From Symsagittifera roscoffensis (lineage: Eukaryota; Xenacoelomorpha; Acoela; Convolutidae): DNA of 64,000 nt. Position numbers and translations under genes: made by a program. Positions within the stretch are counted from its first letter, which is position 1, and every line of letters begins with the position of its first letter. Below the pieces are notes generated by a model. That model was not told the origin of the DNA and did no database searches. It saw only the letters and a list, made by a program, of their open reading frames with translations. The DNA is taken from positions 22,101,029 to 22,165,028 of the forward strand of contig NC_087068.1 in NCBI RefSeq assembly GCF_963678635.1, read 5' to 3'. Of the stretch, positions 29,954 to 41,376 are shown piece by piece.

Positions 29954-29959
29954 TTTATT
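29954..29959 (-). terminator. LTR polyadenylation signal AATAAA
   Basis: Sense AATAAA about 630 nt into the LTR and 160 nt after the TATA box. It is conserved in the LTRs at 6088-6093 and 34934-34939, giving a plausible R region. Confidence 0.5.
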
Positions 29960-30111
29960 GAATTATTATTGTTTTTGTTCAGTAGATAAAAATCATCATC
30001 TCCATCGAAGATGGATCAACCCTTTCCCCCAACTCCTAGCTTCTCATCCTAGCAAAATGAATTCAGATGTTAATAAAATTCAATTCAGGACATAATCGGG
30101 AAGCTAAACGT

Positions 30112-30118
30112 TTATATA
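30112..30118 (-). promoter_or_regulatory. LTR TATA box (TATATAA)
   Basis: Sense TATATAA about 470 nt into the LTR. Kept at 6246-6252 and 35092-35098; lost in the H LTR (AGTTTAAAATGG near 46955). It is the likely core promoter of X. Confidence 0.5.
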
Positions 30119-30586
30119 AGATGATAAAAATTCCAGTCCCGAGACCCCTCCGGATTCTTGAATCCGGGGTAATAAGACCTTTATCTTCCTTCCGGAAGGC
30201 TGTCTTCCACCCTTCACCGTTGTTCGCAACGGCCTTGCAATTATTGTAGCGACACAATAGTTGCAACTCGGAATGGTCTCTGCTACTTCTGCAATCTGTT
30301 GTTGTTTTTCAATCACAATTCTCGTTGTTATCGCTATCGCAACTAATGTTGTTGTGTTTTTCTCCGTTTTTCTGCCAAAATGGCCGTTTCTGACGTTTCT
30401 CAGAAATATGACATCATCCTTCGAATTTTTAAAATTTCAAAATACCAGAATATCTTGACCTTCACCGTTTGACTAATCGTCCCAAAAACGTTGTTAATCT
30501 CTTAAAACTGTCAATTCGGAAGGTTAATTGCTAAAATTTCGAATATGTTGAATCTGCATTTTGGTCCATTCTGGTCGAATGTCACA

Positions 30587-31742
30587 AGGCTGCTACGCCC
30601 CCTCTTCCTGGTTTTGCTTCCAAAGGAATTCTATGTTTTTATATTCTCTCTCAAAATCTGCTGCTAACGCTGTCTTAAAACTCATATCTGCTGTAATTGC
30701 TATCGCACATGTTCTATTTGTGAATGAAATTGCTGTCTGTTAGTATTATGCTACTTGAATATTCATTCGGTAAGTTAAAATATGACTCAACTACCCTCCC
30801 TATGTCCGGTTTCTTAGGGTCCTCGCCTGTTTCCGCTTCTAAATCTCCTGTCTCTCTTGCTATTTTTAATTTTTTTATTAATAAATCTTCAGTGTGGGTA
30901 AGTCCTACCCCCACTCCCTGGACAAAAATATCCATCGACGTCCCCGTCGATCGCATACCGGATATCAAGTCGAGATTGGAAGCCGGAATGAGTAGTCGCC
31001 CTTCCTGGGCAGCCCAGGAAGGATCTTCTTGTTCGGTTTTCCTGTATTGCATGCTTTCACGATCTACATCTTGAATCGTGACACTGGTCTCCTTTGGGTC
31101 CGACGTCATTTCGTCCAACCACTCCAAGACACGCAGATTCGTCAACTCTTGTTCGTAGGATTGCTGTTGCTTGTCGTCGAATTCTACCTCGTGTTTCGAC
31201 CGGTCCTCGATCCATTCCTCGTCGTGATAATCGACTATGTCAATGTCCTGTGACACAGTTATGTCTTCTAGACCTACTACTTCTTCCACTATCTTATTTA
31301 GAACTATCCTGTCTACTACAAAGTCGTCGCCGTAAGGGTTATATTTCTTCTTGGATCTTTTCCTGTCATTCTGTCGAGTCTGTATCGTGAACGGAAGATC
31401 CGGTTCCAATTTCTTGGGAACCTCCCTTTGTTCAGGGTCTTGCCAGTCCTCCTCTGCGTAGGGTAAGGTTTCTTCATCCGCTTCAATCACTTCGTTTGGA
31501 TCCAGATCCAGTGGTGGAATTGTTCCTTCCTCTACGACTTCAATCCCATCGTTCTTTTCCCTGGTGGCCTTCTCGTTGACCTCACAGGCGGGGTCGATCA
31601 TCAAGTAATCCCCCTCTTCGATGTCTGCAGGTATACACCAATCTTCTGTCGATGGGTTGTGTGGCTTAATGTTTTTGTAATGAGCGGCTCGGTCAGTACT
31701 CAGTCTATAAAAGCGTCCCTCCTGGTGCACCTCCGTAATCAT
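30587..31742 (-). pseudogene. Duplicate of H macro N-half, linker and GPY/F module
   Basis: A 342-aa frame (30714-31742) starts MITEVHQEGRFYRL (GPY/F module), continues through the acidic linker and the WAAQEGRLLIPASNLDL region, and reaches SSSIILTDSNF. A small deletion then shifts the frame before the macro start (ADMSFKTALAADF at about 30680), and the sequence stops at the X LTR at 30586. It is the duplicated counterpart of 35567-36721. Confidence 0.75.
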
Positions 31743-32260
31743 GAACCGTCCCCTCCACTTTCTTAGGAGCTTTTTTGTTCCTTTCGGTGGTATGACGTTC
31801 TCAAATACCCATATGTAGTCCCCTACCGAATAAGCTTTTGCACCAGCTGCTTTTTTGTCAAATCTTTTCCTCTGCCTTGCCTGTGCCTGCTGAGTATTTC
31901 GTCTACATAAGTCGTTTAACTCCTGTTGACGTCTTATTACATCCCTTACATAGACCTGTGGTGACGTCTTCTTACCCTCATACTCTGGTAGAAGAAAGTC
32001 AAGGGCAAAGACTTCTCGTGTCCGATTAGCATCATGCGTGGACTAACTCCGGTGGTGGAATGTTGCGTGCTATTGTAAGCTCCCATCACCTGTGGAAGAT
32101 ATCTGTCCCAATCGGTCATGTACCTGGAACAATATACCCACAGCATCGACACTAACGTTCTATTTTGCCTTTCCAGTAAGCCATTCATCTGGGGATGGTA
32201 TGTCGCGGAGTGGGTCTGAGCCACCTGCGAACGTCGCATTAGCTCTTTTGTAAGTTCTCC
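31743..32260 (-). pseudogene. Duplicate of H integrase core C-terminal part, truncated
   Basis: Carries NGLLERQNRTLVSML (DDE Glu) and AYNSTQHSTTGVSPRMML, and stops at the duplication joint 32260 just after ELTKELMRRS. The first two catalytic Asp residues are missing. A frameshift near 31950 separates it from the GPY/F part. Confidence 0.75.
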
Positions 32261-32262
32261 TT

Positions 32263-34655
32263 CTAAAATCCTCAGGGCAGTCACTTTTCACAAAAACGTA
32301 TTGGGTTTCAATCCACGCCAATGAATTACGCTCTTTTTAGTTCAGACTTAGTGTCGCGAATATCCGAGTTCGGACCTGTTTTGTTTTGGTCTGGTCTTTA
32401 TTGAAAGGCAAGTTACCAGTGCAGTCACTGATTCCTAGCCTGTCTGCTATTAACCTAATACCTCTCACTGTAGTCTTTCTTCTGTTTACCTAAGTCCTTT
32501 AATAATATAATACCCCTCCGGATTGGCAAAAATAGGACCCTTCCGCATTGGCAAAATTGAGACCCCTCCGGATTGGGACCCCTCTGAGTTAGCAAATAAA
32601 TGATCACTCCAGATTGCGACCCCTCCAGTTTTGTGAAAACAAAACCCCTCCGGATTGGGACCCCTCCGAATTTGAAAAAAAATTTGGACCCCTCCGGATT
32701 GAGAGCCCTCTGGTTTTGTAAAAGTAGCTTTTCGGAGATTTCCTTTTTTCAACCTATACCCCTCCGGGTACGTTCTCCGATGATATTATGCTTTTTAAAT
32801 TAACTAGGAAGGTTATGTAATGCTTTCCTAGACCCTTCCGGATTGAAGTTAAGCCTCTTATTTGACAATTCACGCTAACGGTGAAGGGTCTTATCGCTAG
32901 CCTAACTTCGGCTCGATTAAGGTTTTCTTGTGCCTTTAGCCTTCCCTTGTCGTCTAGAACAGCCTAAAATTACTTTATTCAACCGCTATTACCTTTTGGT
33001 AGGGGTGTAAGGGCTTTCCTAAAAAAATTTTATAAAAGGTGAAGGGTCTACCCCCCCCCCCCCCAAATTGGTGAATTTGCTAAAAACAATCTCAAAAAAT
33101 TTTCACGCTTACTTTTTCGAAAAACTTTTGTCCCTATCAGTAAGCTCAGCTAATTTCTGATCTATTAGTACCAAGATCAACTGGATCTGTCCAGTAGTTC
33201 CAAAGTCTTTTTTCTAAAAACAAAAATTTCTCTCTTATAGATTCCGCCTAACTTTTTCCGCAATTCTGTTCTTTTCGACCTAAAATTTATTGATCCGAGC
33301 TCAGAAGGCCTATACTCTTCTAGTTCAACGCAAAAGAACCGATCTAAAACGCTTTAGTTGAAAAAATTTGCGAAAAACTATGCTCCCTAGACCACTCCGG
33401 ATTGATGAATCCACCAAATCAAACACGTTAAGTTCGATTTCTCTGCAACCCGGAAGGCTTCCGGGATGCGGGTTCTAGAATCTGTAGATTCACTAGTCGA
33501 CGTTGTCCGAGCAACTATTTTTACTGTCCTAACTCAAAAATTTCAAAAAAAATTTCTGAATTTATAGTGTTCCGTTTTCTCAAAATTCACGAAAATTCGG
33601 TTTTTGGTTCCAAAATAGTTCCAACCACTTCCGAACTAAACTTAACCGGTTCTATCTATTATAGTAGTGCAGTTACGATGTAACACACTAATTTAGTGCT
33701 TTGTTTTTTCGTTTCAAAAATTATCGATATCTCAGAAATCGCGATTTGTGGGGGGATCAAAATAACGCTATTTTGACCCTAAAAACCGGTCTGCTTTCTG
33801 TGTTTTTCACTGAAAAACGATATAGGAGTATTAATATAGGCTATATAAGTAATAATATTAGTAATACTATACCCCTCCGGGTTTGTTTAATATCCGAATT
33901 AAGGTGCTTAACTCGGATATTCGCAGTTCGGTGAAGGGTCACTACAGTGCAGCACTGTCGAGCCACCAACAGATTACTATCTTAATTTTTGTACCAAAAG
34001 GGATATAAAACTTGTTAACGGTACCCAACAGTCGACTGTTGTTGTCGTTGAGTCCCCTCTTGTCAATCCTTGTACTGCTTGCCGGATCAGTCTTCTTCAC
34101 TAATCCCGAGACCCTTCCGGATTGAGCGCAAATTAGCATTAACGTGCTTAAATACTCAAATAACCCTACAGTACAAGCCTCACAAACGGGCCACAAAATT
34201 GATCGTAACGATCCTGACTGATTTTAATGCCTGTAACATCAATATATCTAACAACAACAAACGGGAGGGTCGGATCACATCTCGTCTGGGGGATGATTTC
34301 TACTGATTTTATACTTTTTTACTGTTTTTGGCTTTTTCGGTTATTTTTTATGTTTTTGTTTTTTCTTGGGCACTATACTAGTTTTTGTTTGGTATCCTAT
34401 ATATCTTTAAGTGTTTTTGGTCACGGACCACTCGGAAGATGACGGGACCGCGAATCCCCCCACCCTTCCTGGTTCGTGAATTTTCGGTCTTAACTAGGTT
34501 AAAAAGCTATTCACGGAAATCCGGAAGGCTTCCGCGTTCCGAACTACCCTTTCGCCCCGGCGGTTTTGGCCTATTAAGGGCGTTAATGTGAGCATCCGCT
34601 CGGCGCGGAGTGCTCGTTAACGGTTCTGCCGATCAAAGCGCCATAAAAGCATCTA
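32263..34655 (-). other. Duplicate of X leader (distal part)
   Basis: Copy of 27285-29675 with the same CCGGATTG motif cluster (32510-32770), poly-C run (33051-33064) and palindrome (33449-33465). Putative primer site at 34626-34643. No genes. Confidence 0.8.
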
Positions 34656-35566
34656 TGTAACATTCGCCCGGAAGATACATATCGACGGAAAATAAAGCTA
34701 GGTTCTAAGACGACTGGCCAACGTCTAAACAGAGCTCTACATGCGTTTCACCGTCTCTACCAAGCCAATACTTTTGGTGGTCTTTCCAACACCGGGTCGA
34801 CAAAAACGTTACTGCTTTCGGCTTCGGTCAAAACACTCAAATTAACTAGATTACATGCAGAAATAAGGAGCTCATGGCTGGGTCTCAGTATCCCCAGAAC
34901 ACGAGGTCACTCGTAAAAACAGGGCTACTATTATTTATTGAATTATTATTGTTTTTGTTCAGTAGATAAAAATCATCATCTCCATCGAAGATGGATCAAC
35001 CCTTTCCCCCAACTCCTAGATTCTCATCCTAGCAAAATGAATTCAGATGTTAATTAAATTCAATTCAGGACATAATCGGGAAGCTAAAAGTTTATATAAG
35101 GTGATAAAAGTTCCAGTCCCGAGACCCCTCCGGATTCTTGAATCCGGGGTAATAAGACCTTTATCTTCCTTCCGGAAGGCTGTCTTCCACCCTTCACCGT
35201 TGTTCGCAACGGCCTTGCAATTATTGTAGCGACACAATAGTTGCAACTCGGAATGGTCTCTGCTACTTCTGCAATCTGTTGTTGTTTTTCAATCACAATT
35301 CTCGTTGTTATCGCTATCGCAACTAATGTTGTTGTGTTTTTCTCCGTTTTTCTGCCAAAATGGCCGTTTCTGACGTTTCTCAGAAATATGACATCATCCT
35401 TCGAATTTTTAAAATTTCAAAATACCAGAATATCTTGACCTTCACCGTTTGACTAATCGTCCCAAAAACGTTGTTAATCTCTTAAAACTGTCAATTCGGA
35501 AGGTTAATTGCTAAAATTTCGAATATGTTGAATCTGCATTTTGGTCCATTCTGGTCGAATGTCACA
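34656..35566 (-). mobile_element. Duplicate copy of X 5' LTR (911 bp)
   Basis: About 99% identical to 29676-30586 by eye, with both termini, TATA box and AATAAA signal intact. It abuts the H macro ORF at 35567. At several mismatches (for example near 35055-35110) this copy agrees with the 3' LTR at 5810 and the other copy does not. Confidence 0.85.
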
Positions 35567-36584
35567 AGGCTGCTACGCCCCCTCTTCCTGGTTTTGCTTC
35601 CAAAGGAATTCTATGTTTTTATATTCTCTCTCAAAATCTGCTGCTAACGCTGTCTTAAAACTCATGTCTGCTGTAATTGCTATCGCACATGTTCTATTTG
35701 GGAATGAAATTGCTGTCTGTTAGTATTATGCTACTTGAATATTCATTCGGTAAGTTAAAATATGACTCAACTACCCTCCCTATTACCGGTTTCTTAGGGT
35801 CCTCGCCTGTTTCCGCTTCTAAATCTCCTGTCTCTCTTGCTATTTTTAATTTTTTTATTAATAAATCTTCAGTGTGGGTAAGTCCTACCCCCACTCCCCG
35901 GACAAAAATATCCATCGACGTCCCCGTCGATCGCATACCGGATATCAAGTCGAGATTGGAAGCCGGAATGAGTAGTCGCCCTTCCTGGGCAGCCCAGGAA
36001 GGATCTTCTTGTTCGGTTTTCCTGTATTGCATGCTTTCACGATCTACATCTTGAATCGTGACACTGGTCTCCTTTGGGTCCGACGTCATTTCGTCCAACC
36101 ACTCCAAGACACGCAGATTCGTCAACTCTTGTTCGTATGACTGCTGTTGCTTGTCGTCGAATTCTACCTCGTGTTTCGACCGGTCCTCGATCCATTCCTC
36201 GTCGTGATAATCGACTATGTCAATGTCCTGTGACACAGTTATGTCTTCTAGACCTACTACTTCTTCCACTATCTTATTTAGATCTATCCTGTCTACTACA
36301 AAGTCGTCGCCGTAAGGGTTATATTTCTTCTTGGATCTTTTCCTGTCATTCTGTCGAGTCTGTATCGTGAACGGAAGATCCGGTTCCAATTTCTTGGGAA
36401 CCTCCCTTTGTTCAGGGTCTTGCCAGTCCTCCTCTGCGTAGGGTAAGGTTTCTTCATCCGCTTCAATCACTTCGTTTGGATCCAGATCCAGTGGTGGAAT
36501 TGTTCCTTCCTCTACGACTTCATTCCCATCGTTCTTTTCCCTGGTGGCCTTCTCGTTGACCTCACAGGCGGGGTCGATCATCAA
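35567..36584 (-). pseudogene. H acidic linker and first half of macro-like ORF
   Basis: The 296-aa frame 35694-36584 starts after a one-base deletion near 36612 and carries the acidic linker, the WAAQEGRLLIPASNLDL region and SSSIILTDSNF. A 2-nt deletion shifts the frame before AIAITADMSFKTALAADF. The region ends at ...EYKNIEFLWKQ plus a short tail, exactly at the LTR terminus. Homologous to X 16262-17300. Confidence 0.75.
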
Positions 36585-37440
36585 GTAATCCCCCTCTTCG
36601 ATGTCTGCAGGTTACACCAATCTTCTGTCGATGGGTTGTGTGGCTTAATGTTTTCGTAATGAGCGGCTCGGTCAGTACTCAGTCTATAAAAGCGTCCCTC
36701 CTGGTGCACCTCCGTAATCATGAACCGTCCCCTCCACTTTTTTAGGAGCTTTTTTGTTCCTTTCGGTGGTATGACGTTCTCAAATACCCATATGTAGTCC
36801 CCTACCGAATAAGCTTTTGCACCAGCTGCTTTTTTGTCAAATCTTTTCCTCTGCCTTGCCTGTGCCTGCTGAGTATTTCGTCTACATAAGTCGTTTAACT
36901 CCTGTTGACGTCTTATTACATCCCTTACATAGACCTGTGGTGACGTCTTCTTACCCTCATACTCTGGTAGAAGAAAGTCAAGGGCAAAGACTTCTCGTGT
37001 CCGATTAGCATCATGCGTGGACTAACTCCGGTGGTGGAATGTTGCGTGCTATTGTAAGCTCCCATCACTTGTGGAAGATATCTGTCCCAATCGGTCATGT
37101 ACCTGGAACAATATACCCACAGCATCGACACTAACGTTCTATTTTGCCTTTCCAGTAAGCCATTCATCTGGGGATGGTATGTCGCGGAGTAGGCCTGAGC
37201 CACCTGCGAACGTCGCATTAGCTCTTTTGTAAGTTCTCCCACGAAAGCTGTTCCGTTATCCGATTGAAACGTCATCGGACAACCATGTCTTGCTATCCAC
37301 GTGTTGATTAGGTGATCGCAAGTCTCTTCTGCTGAGGCAGTTATGCAGGGCACGGCCTCTGCATACTTCGTGAAGTGATCTATCATGACTAAGACTTGAT
37401 TATAACCACTCTGTATCATGCATATCTTTTGGTGATCAAT
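36585..37440 (-). pseudogene. H integrase core and GPY/F module
   Basis: The 164-aa frame 36925-37419 holds SGYNQVLVMIDHFTKYAEAVP, FQSDNGTAF and NGLLERQNRT (second Asp and Glu of DDE). The first Asp is in the short piece IDHQKICM just upstream, behind a CAG-to-TAG stop at 37441. The GPY/F part (36700-36900) is in another frame. Otherwise very similar to X 17400-18160. Confidence 0.8.
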
Positions 37441-39104
37441 CTAAACCACCTCGTTAAATTCAGATGACTCGATCGACTGCAAAGGAAATCGCAACTTCCT
37501 TGGATCCTTGACCTGTTGGCAGGACAAGCATGCTGTGACCCACTTCTCACATGCCTTTTTCATTCCAGGCCATTCAAAGCGTTTCAGAATCCTCTGGTAT
37601 ACTTTGTCGATTCCCTGACGGCCCATCAGATCATGTGACCTGAATAAAAGTTCTGTTTGATAGAGTTGCGGCAACACTATCGCATTGTATTTGTAGAGGA
37701 CTTTGTTCTCTTCTCTTCTCTTGCAAGCCACGATCCCGTCCTTGTTCAGATATAACCTTCCCTCTTTCTGCATAAAGTACTGTCGCAGAATGCGGTAACT
37801 GTCTTCCTCGAGGTCTCCTTTGTCCGGAGCACCATTTTCGATCCACCTTTTCAGGTTGCTTGTCATGCGGCCATTTCTTTGTGCTCCTAGTAGGTCCGAG
37901 AATCTGTATCTTGCCTTCAAGTACGTCTTCATGACCCTCATCTGACTATTCAGCTCATTGGGCTGATGCGTATCTTCTTCCATCTTAACGCACCAATTCT
38001 TTCCCAATGGCTGTGTTTCCTGTTCGAATGGCTGAAGATCAGTCCTGACTACCTCTTTTTGTGGCAACAGACTTATCGAACGTTTCGATAACGCTATTGT
38101 TTACAGATCATCCGCTGCGTTATCAAAGACTCTTCCACCTGGTTTGAGGTAGCGATCACTGTCAGGGTCTTGATATACCTCCGTGTCCAGATTCCTTTCT
38201 CGAGTCTCCACTAGCAGTGCGTGATTCGCTAGCTCTGACAGTTCCGATCCTGAGCTTGAGTTCCTGTCTGAGAAGGTGTCGATTCCTGAGTTCCGGGAGT
38301 TGTCATCCATTGAAGATTCGGCAATAGAGCACGTCCCCTCCTCCAGATCCATCTGAACTCCTCGGACAAAACCTTATTCTCCAGGTCCTGTTTCTCATCA
38401 GGAATTTTTTCATCTACATCAGACTCCCCGGACAAACTTTCTTGTTCCGGGCGTTGATCTTGTGCTCTCTGGTTCTTCTCATCATTCGTCTCCCCGGACA
38501 AACAATCTTGTACCAGGTTTCATTCAACCTTCTCACCTTCTTTATCCTGGTCCACAAAGGTAACGGTTTTCTTTTGCGTATCGTTTCCCTGGTCTTTCCG
38601 ACCGTATGAAGTACTGGTTAAAACCTCGTGGGGTATTGAGGATACTAGTTGCTGAATTATTGTCCTACAATCCCTTTCGTTTTCTTTGTGTTATCGTCTG
38701 GATGGCATGATCTTCACCTTCTCACTGAATCTCAGTGATGCCAGTGCTGCTGCCCACTCGGGGCCATCTCTGGTCACTTCTCTCTCTAACAATCCACCCA
38801 GCATCCGCATCACTTGCGGTGTGACCTGCATCGTTATATCCAAAAATGAGAGGCTGTTAATGTTCATGCGAGAGAGTTCCTGCTGGACCAGGTTCAAGCG
38901 CAGCAAAAAGTCCAATGGCACCGGGTCCTTCTGGGATAAAATCTTTATCTCGGCTACTTTTTCTACAGGTAACTCAGGATGTCCTGGGATTGGATGTCCA
39001 GACTTATCCAACCATCTCGTCAAGGGAAGTGCTTCATGGGTTTCTTTATCCAGAAACGAGAATCCTTCCTTGATTTCTGCCTGATTGGCTTGCTTCTGTT
39101 CCAA
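37441..39104 (-). pseudogene. H integrase zinc domain and RNase H-integrase linker
   Basis: 37441-38067 (208 aa) contains SHDLMGRQGIDK and ACLSCQQVKDP; the second His of the HHCC motif appears as Arg (GRQG against GHQG in X). The linker continues as 38101-38352 and 38229-38501, in different frames, and 38691-39104 (137 aa), with SGE-rich charged stretches like X. At least three breaks. It shows that the unusually long linker is a family trait. Confidence 0.7.
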
Positions 39105-40619
39105 TCTTTCATAGAACTCGGTTTTCTAGCTGAGGCTGTCAGCATTCTGGTGTTTGTCACGTATCCTGTGCTCGATTATCATGTGATAGCCATCTAATCT
39201 CACTATCCATCTTCCAACATAACTCTGATCCATCGGGTATGTCTTTAACCAGTAACGCCCTGTTGTCCACGCGTAGCTTAAAGGGAGCGCTCCCCAAGTA
39301 TGCGCAGTACTTATCCACATATTTGACTACTGCAAACGATTCTGCCTTTGGTGCACCATATTTCATCTCAGTGTCACTTAACACCTTACTGCCATATGCA
39401 ATGGTAAGGAGAACGGTTCTCCCATTCCATTCCTGCTCCTGATGCAGTATTCCCGAGATGGTTACTACTGATGCGTCTGTGCCAAGAACATACATGCCCT
39501 TTTCAGTAGGCATGTCTAGCCTTGGCGCTTCGCACAGCTCCCGCTTTATGTTCTCAAAGGCCGTTTGAGCTTCATCGCTCCATTCGAAATTCTTTCCTTT
39601 GTTGCGCATCAGCTTCTGCATCGGATACACCTTGTCTGCATATCCTTTTATGAACTCACGGTAATAATTGGCAAACCCTAGGAAGCTCATGAGCTGTGTG
39701 TCTGTTCTGGGAGCCTTCCATGTCAACACAGCTTCTACTGCTTCCGGGTCCCGCCTCACACCATGCCTGTCCACCATTCTTCCTAGATACTTGATCGAAT
39801 CCCTCAGTATCTCGCATTTCGATGGTTTGCATTTTAAGCCTGCTCTCTTCATGCAATCAAAGACCTCATCAAGCCGATCAATGTGGTTTTCCAGGGTTGG
39901 TGTTGATATGACCACGTCATCCACGTAGCACATCTCAAGATTCCCATACTTCTTCGTCACTCTGGTCAAAGCATGAGCCATCAGTCTTTGAAAAGTGGCT
40001 GTTGCGTTGCACAAGCCGTAGGGCATCCACTTCCACTGTTACAATCCCAGCTCGCATGCGAATCCGGTCTTTTCTCTATCGTTCTTACGCAAAGGGACCT
40101 GCCAGAAGGCAGAACCCAAGTACAATGTGATGAAGAACTTGGCATCGCCAAGTTTAGAGAGGCTCTCATCTATCCGCGGTATCGGGTACGCATCTTTTAT
40201 CGTTACCGCGTTTAAATAGCGAAAGTCGCAACAAAACCTAATATACCCCTTTTCTTCTTCGCCATCACTACCCCTCAAGCCCATGGCAATTTTGAGGGTT
40301 CTATCATGTCGTATTCGAGCAACATTTCTATTTCCGCTCGGCACGCTTCCGATTTATGTGGCGTCATTCGTCTTGCGCCTTCCCTATGGGGAACGGCGCC
40401 TTCCTCAAGTTCGATTTTGTGTTCGACGAAGTAACAGCAACCGATAGCCGCCTTATGTTTTGAAAATACATCCGCGTTCCGATTTAAAACCGCCCGCAAA
40501 AATTCAAAATCACCCTCACCTATTTTCCCTTTCAAGTGTTCTAATTCTGGCAAAACCAAATTGTCAGTTTCTAGTTCATATGACGAGGGGCGTTCCGGAA
40601 AATTCGAACAGCTCGACAA
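39105..40619 (-). pseudogene. H reverse transcriptase and RNase H
   Basis: RT N-part 40275-40619 and 40039-40344 (FITLYLGSAFWQVPL, where Tyr replaces the catalytic Asp of LDLGSAFWQ). Then a TAA, and 39157-40026 (289 aa) with MPYGLCNATATFQRLM, CYVDDVV, LSFLGFANYYREFIKGY, RNase H YVLGTDASVVTISGIL and AESFAVVKYVDKYCAYLG. The changed first Asp alone would abolish polymerisation. Homologous to X 19919-21364. Confidence 0.8.
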
Positions 40620-40674
40620 ACCTTCGTCCGTTTCGGACTTTAATGAAAACAGTTTATGAATAGATTTTAATTCA

Positions 40675-41376
40675 TTAATCTTTTTTTAAAAATTTTATCT
40701 TTATTGGCATGATAAGGACAGTCTTCACACTATATCTCTTCAAGTTTTGTGTCTCTTCATAGTCGGTCCTCATCGGCAAAGCATAACCAAGTTTCTTTCC
40801 ACGCTGGATTGAAACCGTGGTATCCAGTGTGTTCAATAACACACTGACACACAGTCCGCTTCGAGTTACCGAGAAGGTCCGGCCTAAAATCACTGAACTT
40901 TGACTATTTGGATTCGGTATCAAACAAACCTGTTTACTATCACTTAACGAATTTGAATTTCTCATTCTAAAAATTGCTATTACCGCTTGTCCCGACTGTA
41001 GTTTTACCTTTCTGTCTAAAAAGATTGGTACCTGGTTTTCATCTGTTATTATACTATTAATTGGTTTCTTAACATACTTCCGGTCCGGGTTCCTAATCCT
41101 TATTAGACCGTTCTTCAAGTCAATCATCACGTCAAAATCCCTGACAAAATCTCTGCCCAAGATGAATTGGTGGCCGTCGTCCAAATTCTCCACCACCAGG
41201 AAGCTCATCCAACTGTTCCCTTGGTTTGCTGATCCGTTGTTTAAATTGCCATAATTTTTCTTGTAATATCCAGATCTCGATGGAGGTTTCACCAAAAGAT
41301 ATTCTTTTGACTTGAGCCTCAAATCCTCTGGTGCTGGCGCATTGGTTGATAGTGGTGTGTAATGCGTTGCTAACAA
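40675..41376 (-). pseudogene. H gag end fused to protease end by internal deletion (233 aa)
   Basis: Residues 1-55 are the capsid end (MLATHYTPLSTNAP, GYYKKNYG). The next residues jump to WMSFLVVENLDDGHQFILGRDF, which is the second half of protease. Compared with X about 1.2 kb is missing, including both zinc knuckles and the DTGA active site. A short CCAACTGTTCCC-like match at the joint suggests microhomology. Confidence 0.8.

Larger units (their letters stand above)
5810..30586 (-). mobile_element. Element X: giant (about 24.8 kb) Ty3/gypsy-type LTR retrotransposon
   Basis: Sense order: 5' LTR 30586-29676, primer-binding site near 29663, leader to about 25600, gag-PR-RT-RNase H-IN 25568-16450, macro-like ORF to 15985, 400-bp spacer, SGNH-block ORFs 15583-7425, 3' UTR, purine tract 6686-6674, 3' LTR 6673-5810. 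Both LTRs end in the imperfect inverted pair TGTGACATTCG and CGAATGTTACA (sense). The flanks show a 3-bp AGG overlap (5807-5809 and 30587-30589 or its duplicate 35567-35569), and H continues on both sides. LTRs differ by several percent and one 47-bp deletion, so the insertion is not recent. Stops and frameshifts are spread through both coding blocks. Giant gypsy elements are known in planarians and plants; I do not know this one. Confidence 0.75.
29676..30586 (-). mobile_element. X 5' LTR (911 bp)
   Basis: Ends TGTAACATTCG and CGAATGTCACA on the plus strand. Aligns with 5810-6673, 34656-35566 and 46517-47306. It contains a TATATAA box, an AATAAA signal and two stable hairpins (30144-30170 around CCGGATTCTTGAATCCGG and 30217-30232 with a TTCG loop). 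The right flank is H macro sequence. Confidence 0.85.
27285..32260. repeat. Large tandem duplication, unit 1 (4.98 kb)
   Basis: Aligns with 32263-37239 at an offset of about 4,980 bp with roughly 1% mismatches and a few indels (for example 15 bp missing near 33207 and about 17 bp extra near 33725). The break on one side is in the X leader (CTAAAATCC), on the other in the H integrase (AAGTTCTCC), with two filler T's at 32261-32262. The unit therefore contains part of X leader, the X 5' LTR, and the H macro, linker and integrase end. Confidence 0.92.
32263..37239. repeat. Large tandem duplication, unit 2 (4.98 kb)
   Basis: Counterpart of 27285-32260. Its right end continues into the rest of the H integrase, so unit 2 is attached to the H 5' part and unit 1 to the rest of X. 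Confidence 0.92.

Noticed and set aside
27285-37239. Tandem duplication as an assembly artefact
   Set aside because: The two units carry private indels of about 15 bp and scattered substitutions, so they are not the same reads assembled twice.
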